10,321 bases of DNA from JBOHNS01 sp050730835 (GTDB taxonomy: Bacteria; Patescibacteriota; Saccharimonadia; Saccharimonadales; UBA4665). Shown in pieces: positions 5,902-10,321 of this stretch. The stretch's first letter is position 1; every line of letters starts with the position of its first letter. Where the stretch lies: positions 1-10,321 of the forward strand of contig JBOHNS010000005.1 of the NCBI GenBank assembly GCA_050730835.1, read 5' to 3'. The translations under genes and the position numbers were made by a program. Under the pieces are notes generated by a model. That model worked only from the letters and a program-made list of their open reading frames with translations, was not told where the DNA came from and did no database searches.

Positions 5902-8844
5902 CTATTGCTGATGCAGATTGCCCTCACGGTCGATATATATGGTGTTATCTTGGCCACCGTCCGACCCTGTAGTATTGACACCGGTTTTCAGTGATATTTC
6001 TCCTTCGCCCAGATTGGCTTTAAAGCCAGCATTATTGACATTGCTGGAGCTTGAAGTTGTTTGAGACAAAGTGTTTGCCGGCTGTTGCGCTTGACTATTA
6101 TTAGCGCTTTGGCTGCCTGGAACTGGCTGATAGCTAGCCGGAGCATTGCTGCCAGCCGGCTGCGGGGTTGCAGCAACCGAATTTTGGCGTTTTTTGGCCA
6201 ACCAGTCGTCCAAGAACGACGAACCGCCCGCTTGAGCACCAGCACCGGCGCCGGCTTGCCCGCCAGAATTAAAGGCACCATTGGTTGCCGGCGGCATAGC
6301 TAAGCCCGGCTGGCCAAGCGCTGGATTAGCCACGCGGCCACCAGAACCAGCAAAAGTTGAACCAGCCGAACCACCAAAGCCCGCAGCTTCTGACTGGGTT
6401 GCCAGGCGTTGGCTAATCTCGGCCTCTACTTCGGCCTTCGGCCGGCCATATTTGGCCGACGACAATTGCTTAAGCGCCAGCAGCAGCTTATCATTAGGCT
6501 TGCCGAGCGGCGGCAGCGTCGACATGCTGAATGGATTGGTTGGCACACCGTTAATAAGCGTTCGGGTAATGGTGTTGTAATTCGGCACACGCAATAAATC
6601 ATCAGCCTCAAAAGTCGGCTGGAAATAATGCGCCAATATGTCGACGTCGTTTTGGCCGACCCGAAAACTGACAATCGTGCCCATATTACCAAACACCGCG
6701 TCACGGATTTCTTCTGTCAGCTGCGTCGTAAATTGGTTGGCAACAATTAAATTAAGATGATATTTACGCGCCTCGGACATGATTGTGGCAAAGCTATCAG
6801 TCGAAAAATTCTGAAACTCATCGACGTACAGCGAAAAATCGACGCGCTGAGCCTCCGGAATATTAGCCCGACTCATAGCCGCCGCCTGAAATTTCATAAC
6901 AAAAATCATACCTAGCAACTTGGAGTTCAGCTCGCCGGTGCGACCCTTGCTCAAGTTAACTAATAATATTTTTTTATTATCCATAATTTCGCGCAAATTG
7001 AAGGCACTTTTCGGCTGGCCGATGATGTGGCGCATCATTTCGTTGCTTAAAAAGGCTCCGAATTTAGAAACAAACCAGCTGACCACCTCGCCAAAATCAT
7101 TGGAGCGCTGCGACTGTGGCATTTCCTTCTGCCAAAATTCCAGCACGTTCGGGTCGCTAACGTGCTTGAGCTTCTGCTGCACGAATTTGGTGTCACGAAA
7201 TAGTTTCGGAATATCAACGAATGTGCCGCCCGCCGGATCGGCCATAACTGTTAGCGCAGCATTACGAAAAAGGTGTTCGTAGCGCGGGCCGATAATTCCC
7301 TGATGCTGCGGATCGTACAATTTATAGAGCATGTTGAGCGCTTCTTGGATCAAAAAATCTTTCTGATCCGGCGTATCAAATTCAAAAATATTCAAGCCCA
7401 TAGGATAATCTGTGTCGGCCGGCGAAAAATAAATCACGTCTTCGGTGCGTTCCTGAGGCACCATGGCCAGCAACTTTTCGGCTGTGTCGCCGTGCGGATC
7501 GACGAAGGCAAAGCCATTGCCTTCCAGCATGTCTTGCAGAGCCAAATTTTCTAGAAAAGTCGACTTACCAGTACCGGTCTGCCCAACCACATACATATGC
7601 CGCTGGCGATCAAGCAGATTGAGCCTAATCGGCTTTTTAACATTACGAAAAACATTATAGCCCAGCAGCGAGCCGCTTTCGGGAATATTGCGCGGCCCAT
7701 CAACTTGCTTGGAACCCTGGCGCTGCAACTGCGAAGTCGGTATATTGGCCTGATCCGGAAAATGAAACAAAGTCGCAAGTTCGATAGTATTCAAAATATT
7801 TTTATTGACGGTTTGCGGGAAAAATCGCATGATATACGACTGCGCCAAAATTTCAATATCTTGGGCTTGGACAAACTTAAAACCATTCCGGCCCGGCGCG
7901 TCAAACAAGGCAAAAGCCGCCACCACATTATTTAATATAGCCTGCGAGCGCTGCAAAACATTGGATGAGGTTACAACCCGAATCAACGTTTCATAACCTG
8001 GATAACGCGTTTTTTCGTCGATAGAATCCAATATCGAATTTTCCATACTAGACAAAGCTTTTTTAGGATTAGTATTTTTATCTTCGGCTTGTTTGTCGGG
8101 TGACTTAACAAAAGCTTTTGCCATATCGCCGGCCAGGCCCAGTGCTTTGCCGCCACCTTGTTTCGGATCTTTGCCTTCGCGTTTGGCGCTGGCAAATTGC
8201 GAGGCCGTCTTGCGCCAGCCTGGATCGGCCGGACGCATTAACATCTGAATAGCCACACCGTCTTCTTTCGATAAAGTCGACAAGGCATTGAGGATAGATT
8301 GCATAGTATCGCGCTTTATTTCCTGATATGTGGCCACTGGATAAGCAAAATTTTCTTTGAGCGTAAATTCCCCGCCGAGCGTGGCATTAATTTTACCGAC
8401 CGCATTAAAAATATTGTGTTCAGGCACTTCTTCAATTTGCGCCGCCGGATAGGCGCTAATCACAGCTTGTTTGACGAGATCGATCAAACTAATCGGCACA
8501 GCCGCATAAAAATCAATAAAACCCTTTGAGCCAACTATTTCAAAAGCAAAATGCCGCTGCCCGTAAAAAGTATGCTTGAAGCCTTTCTGCAAACTGCTGG
8601 CAATAACATTATAAATAGTTTGCGCCCGCGAAATATTTTCTTCCACCACATCGCGCGTATCGCGCTGCCCGACCTGCGTATCGTCGCTCGGCGGCGGCAA
8701 ATGTATCAGCAGCGATATGGTCTTCAGTCCGCGTTCATAATTTTTCTTATACCTATACAGCCGCTGATAGCGCAAAAATATAATCGGCCCGGCAATAATA
8801 GCCAGTAGCACTACTACAATCAAAAATATTAATATTGCAGTCAT
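5902..8844 (-). CDS. Membrane-anchored VirD4/TraD-like (HerA-FtsK superfamily) ATPase
   Basis: This is a large P-loop motor protein of the conjugative coupling-protein type, often annotated in CPR genomes as a type IV secretion DNA-binding protein. Residues 3-24 form one membrane segment followed by RYQRLYRYKK, so the body should be cytoplasmic. A domain of about 350 residues with no motif I recognise comes next. The ATPase domain has Walker A GQTGTGKST (421-429, Lys427), FVDPHGDTAEK just after it, Walker B LYVDEFQNF (Asp675, Glu676), and a sensor-like LIVANQFTTQL. From about residue 820 the chain is low-complexity Gly/Ala/Ser/Gln/Asn and looks disordered, ending with a more ordered-looking TIYIDREGNLHQQ. 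It starts 2 nt after the upstream stop codon and lacks a good ribosome site, which suggests translational coupling. The substrate (DNA, protein or pilus-related) cannot be told; no relaxase or VirB gene is in the window. Confidence 0.85.
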   Translation of the reverse strand: MTAILIFLIVVVLLAIIAGPIIFLRYQRLYRYKKNYERGLKTISLLIHLPPPSDDTQVGQRDTRDVVEENISRAQTIYNVIASSLQKGFKHTFYGQRHFAFEIVGSKGFIDFYAAVPISLIDLVKQAVISAYPAAQIEEVPEHNIFNAVGKINATLGGEFTLKENFAYPVATYQEIKRDTMQSILNALSTLSKEDGVAIQMLMRPADPGWRKTASQFASAKREGKDPKQGGGKALGLAGDMAKAFVKSPDKQAEDKNTNPKKALSSMENSILDSIDEKTRYPGYETLIRVVTSSNVLQRSQAILNNVVAAFALFDAPGRNGFKFVQAQDIEILAQSYIMRFFPQTVNKNILNTIELATLFHFPDQANIPTSQLQRQGSKQVDGPRNIPESGSLLGYNVFRNVKKPIRLNLLDRQRHMYVVGQTGTGKSTFLENLALQDMLEGNGFAFVDPHGDTAEKLLAMVPQERTEDVIYFSPADTDYPMGLNIFEFDTPDQKDFLIQEALNMLYKLYDPQHQGIIGPRYEHLFRNAALTVMADPAGGTFVDIPKLFRDTKFVQQKLKHVSDPNVLEFWQKEMPQSQRSNDFGEVVSWFVSKFGAFLSNEMMRHIIGQPKSAFNLREIMDNKKILLVNLSKGRTGELNSKLLGMIFVMKFQAAAMSRANIPEAQRVDFSLYVDEFQNFSTDSFATIMSEARKYHLNLIVANQFTTQLTEEIRDAVFGNMGTIVSFRVGQNDVDILAHYFQPTFEADDLLRVPNYNTITRTLINGVPTNPFSMSTLPPLGKPNDKLLLALKQLSSAKYGRPKAEVEAEISQRLATQSEAAGFGGSAGSTFAGSGGRVANPALGQPGLAMPPATNGAFNSGGQAGAGAGAQAGGSSFLDDWLAKKRQNSVAATPQPAGSNAPASYQPVPGSQSANNSQAQQPANTLSQTTSSSSNVNNAGFKANLGEGEISLKTGVNTTGSDGGQDNTIYIDREGNLHQQ

Positions 8845-8846
8845 GT

Positions 8847-9260
8847 TTATTCGTCGCTAACTTTAATATCTTTATTGTAACGTTTTTGCAAATAATCCGC
8901 CCTCAGACGGTTGATATTTATGGCTTGCTTGCGCGGATCGTTGGCAAATGAGCTGAGTATTTTTTTGGCTTTATCTATCCACTCTTTATCTATCAAGTCA
9001 CTAGCTTCTGGCTTTACGTCAGCGGTAGCTGCAACAGAATTATCAGAAATTGGTGGCTCAGCCACAGTCTGGCCGGTATTATTGGCATTGCTGTCTACCG
9101 CTGGCAAGCTACCGCTAGCGGCTTGCGGCGCCGCATTCGCATTTAAGCCAGACTGACTGATTGCAGTGGTACCAACGACTGGTTGCTGATTGGGAGATGT
9201 ATTGGAATTATCGGAGGTTGCCAAATTAGTCTCGTTCATTCCTGGCTGGCTATCATCCAT
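8847..9260 (-). CDS. Hypothetical protein with disordered N-terminus, first gene of the VirD4-like unit
   Basis: The protein has 137 residues. Residues 1 to about 85 are low complexity (Asn, Ser, Ala, Gln, Thr, Pro), have no signal peptide or membrane segment, and look disordered. Residues 88-137 are a charged, probably helical segment with EWIDKAKKILSSFANDPRKQ and LRADYLQKRYNKDIK. From memory, similar C-terminal segments occur in small CPR proteins encoded beside such ATPases; I cannot verify this here. It ends 2 nt before the ATPase start, so the two are surely cotranscribed and may interact. The ATG at 9260 sits about 7 nt past a strong -10 box, so its mRNA may be leaderless. Met8 is an in-frame alternative but has no better ribosome site. 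Function unknown. Confidence 0.8.
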   Translation of the reverse strand: MDDSQPGMNETNLATSDNSNTSPNQQPVVGTTAISQSGLNANAAPQAASGSLPAVDSNANNTGQTVAEPPISDNSVAATADVKPEASDLIDKEWIDKAKKILSSFANDPRKQAININRLRADYLQKRYNKDIKVSDE

Positions 9261-9267
9261 ACCCCAA

Positions 9268-9296
9268 ATTATAAATCACTTATGGCAAACTGTTAA
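9268..9296 (-). promoter_or_regulatory. Promoter of the 137-residue protein/VirD4-like unit, leaderless arrangement
   Basis: Minus-strand TTAACA (9291-9296; 5 of 6 to TTGACA) and TATAAT (9268-9273) are spaced by 17 bp. The -10 box is followed by TTGGGGT and then the ATG at 9260-9258, so transcription would start at or next to the start codon. The -35 box begins 9 bp before the end (in minus-strand sense, after the stop) of the 115-residue gene, so the two-gene unit has its own promoter. Confidence 0.65.
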
Positions 9297-9304
9297 GTGC
9301 TTTG

Positions 9305-9652
9305 TTATTTTGCGCTCAACCTAACAACATAAAACCACAAAACAACAAACAAAATAATAACAGTTACTAGGTCTGCAGCAGACAGCTTATCGCTAGATTG
9401 TAAAATTAATAACAGAATCGGAAAAGCCGCCGCTAAAGCTGCTATGACACTGCTTCTATGGTTCAAACCAGCCTTTTCGCCGCCAAAATATTCCATAAGC
9501 CATCTAATAGTAAGCATTAGTGCCAGAAAAAATATTAAAAACGGCAAAAGTAATAAGACAATCGGCAGCTTGCTAGGATTAGTTACTAGCAACATCAAAC
9601 CGCCAATCAGATAAAGACCAATCGTCAAATAATGTTTTTTTATAATAGCCAT
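9305..9652 (-). CDS. Small membrane protein, function unknown
   Basis: The protein has 115 residues and is almost entirely hydrophobic. There are four likely membrane helices, at about 9-25, 29-53, 67-85 and 93-112. A short polar loop RWLMEYFGGEKAGLNHRS lies between helices 2 and 3, and the ends carry positive residues (MAIIKKH at the start, RLSAK at the end). No catalytic motif is visible and I do not recognise a family. The ATG at 9652 is preceded by TATAGAAGCTT; AGAAG is too close to be a good ribosome site, and TATAGA could instead be a -10 box of another leaderless start, though no matching -35 is clear. It lies 44 bp upstream of the VirD4-like unit on the same strand and could be linked to that system, but the separate promoter means this is only positional. 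Confidence 0.75.
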   Translation of the reverse strand: MAIIKKHYLTIGLYLIGGLMLLVTNPSKLPIVLLLLPFLIFFLALMLTIRWLMEYFGGEKAGLNHRSSVIAALAAAFPILLLILQSSDKLSAADLVTVIILFVVLWFYVVRLSAK

Positions 9653-9687
9653 AAGCTTCTATAAAAATAATCGCATAACGAAACCAG

Positions 9688-9917
9688 AAAAACAAATAAA
9701 CACTGCCGATCAAAACAGTGCTTATTTATTTAATATTTATAATAATTGGGAGCTAAGGACGGTAAATCCGCTCGTAAAAAAATATTTTAGCGCTTACCGT
9801 CCGAAGCTTAACTGACCGCTCTATTAGCTTTTTAAAGCAATTTAGAGCGATGTCGGCCTGCAGCCTAATAAGCTTCACGCTTGCAGCCGTTTGATAAGTT
9901 TTTGTTTTTAACTTACA
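9688..9917 (-). ncRNA. Candidate structured small RNA of about 230 nt, unknown class
   Basis: A minus-strand unit bounded by a promoter (9924-9952) and a terminator hairpin (9694-9727) contains no reading frame but has many exact stems. They are: TAAGTT/AACTTA (9910-9915 with 9895-9900); A, CGGCTGCA with TGCAGGCCG (9882-9889 with 9854-9862, one bulge); B, GAAGCTTA with TAAGCTTC (9869-9876 with 9803-9810); C, CGCTCTA with TAGAGCG (9843-9849 with 9817-9823); D, GGACGGTAA with TTACCGTCC (9794-9802 with 9757-9765) enclosing CGCT/AGCG. Stems A and B interlock as a pseudoknot around C. I found no tmRNA tag or acceptor, RNase P core or SRP tetraloop signature, so it is not an obvious member of those classes. 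A cis-acting leader of the downstream 115-residue gene is less likely because of the terminator, unless that terminator is conditional. Confidence 0.5.
9694..9727 (-). terminator. Rho-independent-type terminator hairpin
   Basis: AAATAAGCACTG (minus strand, 9727-9716) pairs with CAGTGTTTATTT (9705-9694), 12 positions with one G-T, around a 10-nt loop. On the minus strand it is followed by GTTTTTCTGG, giving a T-rich 3' side. The arm ends in A on one side and T on the other, so it could also act for plus-strand transcripts. It separates the candidate ncRNA from the 115-residue gene. Confidence 0.6.
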
Positions 9918-9923
9918 TTTTTA

Positions 9924-9952
9924 ATACTACTACATAAGCATTTTAATGTCAA
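9924..9952 (-). promoter_or_regulatory. Promoter of the candidate small RNA
   Basis: Minus-strand TTGACA (9947-9952, perfect) and TAGTAT (9924-9929, 4 of 6) are 17 bp apart and predict a start near 9917. The surrounding DNA is very AT-rich, so chance matches to the -10 are likely, but a perfect -35 is less so. Confidence 0.55.
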
Positions 9953-10238
9953 TACCTATATTGTAATAATTACATTTATAATCTATAATTATCAATATAA
10001 TAATTATAGTTTTAATAACAACATAAATTTTATAACACTTAAAATATGGTTTAATAATATTTATAATACGTCCATAAATATGCTTATTGCAGGCTAAATT
10101 AATTTTAAAAATCAAAATTAATTTAGGTTCAAGACTAGTTTAGCCTAGCCTCAAGCCGTCCTTTCGTAGTATTTTAAGTAGTTCGTGATACATGCCTAAA
10201 TGCGGTTTTGAAGCCGAACACTTTGTTATGCTAGGGTT
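9953..10238. other. AT-rich gene-free stretch with several inverted repeats
   Basis: No convincing gene. Perfect inverted repeats are TGTAAT/ATTACA (9962-9967/9969-9974), CTATAATTAT/ATAATTATAG (9983-9992/10000-10009) and the 13-bp stem at 10094-10126. A 61-codon minus-strand frame (9930-10115) is Ile/Lys/Tyr-rich, overlaps the ncRNA promoter and reads as AT-rich noise. From 10010 to 10093 I see nothing further. From 10127 to 10238 the DNA is less AT-rich and may be the left end of the insertion sequence, whose terminal repeat cannot be fixed without the right end. Confidence 0.6.
10094..10126. repeat. Perfect 13-bp inverted repeat
   Basis: CTAAATTAATTTT (10094-10106) and AAAATTAATTTAG (10114-10126) flank a 7-nt loop. 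It contains almost no G/C and no T-run follows, so terminator function is doubtful. It lies about 110 bp left of the transposase start and may mark a target or junction of the insertion sequence. Confidence 0.6.
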
Positions 10239-10321
10239 ATGAAAAAAGCTACACTCACATCAGCAAAGATGAGCGGAATGAGATTGCTATTCTGCGCAGT
10301 AAAGGTTATTCGCTGCGAGCC
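10239..10321 (+). CDS. IS30-family transposase, N-terminal fragment with apparent frameshift (runs off the window)
   Basis: From 10247 the plus strand encodes SYTHISKDERNEIAILRSKG followed by YSLRA. This matches the N-terminal helix-turn-helix of IS30-family transposases (pattern YTHL..EER..I..L...G.S.R.IA), which binds the element's ends. The rest, including the DDE domain, lies beyond the window edge. The natural start ATG at 10239-10241 is followed by six A's. With six, the ATG frame reads MKKATLTS; with seven it would read MKKSYTHIS and join the transposase. In the transposase frame a TAG at 10232-10234 lies just upstream and no ATG, GTG or TTG follows within the window. So the copy is inactivated by a 1-nt deletion, relies on slippage, or carries a homopolymer sequencing error. 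It is the only plus-strand gene here. Confidence 0.72.
   Translation, partial: MKKATLTSAKMSGMRLLFCAVKVIRCE

Noticed and set aside
9757..9876. Integron attC site or tmRNA/RNase P/SRP RNA
   Set aside because: GCTTAAC at 9806-9812 fits a core-site pattern, but no properly placed partner site is present. None of the conserved motifs of tmRNA, RNase P or SRP RNA could be found.
9930..10115. 61-codon minus-strand frame in AT-rich DNA
   Set aside because: It is Ile/Lys/Tyr-rich composition noise, overlaps a TTGACA promoter, has no ribosome site, and is interrupted by palindromes.
9910..10130. Replication origin
   Set aside because: It is AT-rich and on the same contig as gyrBA, but there are no recognisable DnaA boxes and no dnaA/dnaN next to it.

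Overview
The window most likely comes from a member of the Patescibacteria (CPR), probably Candidatus Saccharibacteria (TM7). The 16S fragment at the left end has TM7-like stretches, although I could run no phylogeny. The genome uses the standard code. The gyrase genes are of the short bacterial type. The right half carries the large VirD4/HerA-like ATPase plus small hypothetical partner often seen in CPR genomes. Every gene reads on the minus strand except an IS30-type transposase fragment at the far right edge.

Layout, left to right: (1) 1-553, the 5' third of a 16S rRNA gene, whose helix 6 (V1) carries an insertion of about 160 nt; (2) 554-1024, a long hairpin-rich rRNA leader with a good promoter and a boxA-like site; (3) gyrA at 1111-3663 and gyrB at 3815-5776, separated by a spacer almost filled by a palindromic repeat; (4) a gyrB promoter at 5817-5846; (5) a two-gene unit, a 137-residue hypothetical protein (8847-9260) and a 980-residue membrane-anchored VirD4-like ATPase (5902-8844), driven by a promoter placed so that the transcript would be leaderless; (6) a 115-residue small membrane protein (9305-9652); (7) a gene-free stretch at 9653-10238 with a strong candidate for a free-standing structured small RNA (promoter, pseudoknot-capable stems, terminator), followed by very AT-rich DNA rich in inverted repeats; (8) the start of an IS30-family transposase on the plus strand, apparently frameshifted in an A-tract next to its ATG.

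The most striking observation is that the insertion inside the 16S gene and the gyrB-gyrA spacer are diverged copies of the same palindromic element of about 120 bp. It is built from inverted TGTCAC/TGTAAC hexamers and ends in a shared 13-mer, GATAATCGATAAT. A dispersed MITE/REP-like repeat therefore seems to have entered the V1 helix of the ribosomal RNA, where it can fold as a continuation of helix 6. The second candidate for something undescribed is the ncRNA at about 9688-9917.

Functionally, gyrase (A2B2) and the rRNA operon lie head-to-tail on one strand with no strong terminator between them. The VirD4-like unit suggests DNA or protein export, or a pilus/conjugation-type machine at the cell membrane, but no relaxase or VirB genes are visible here.
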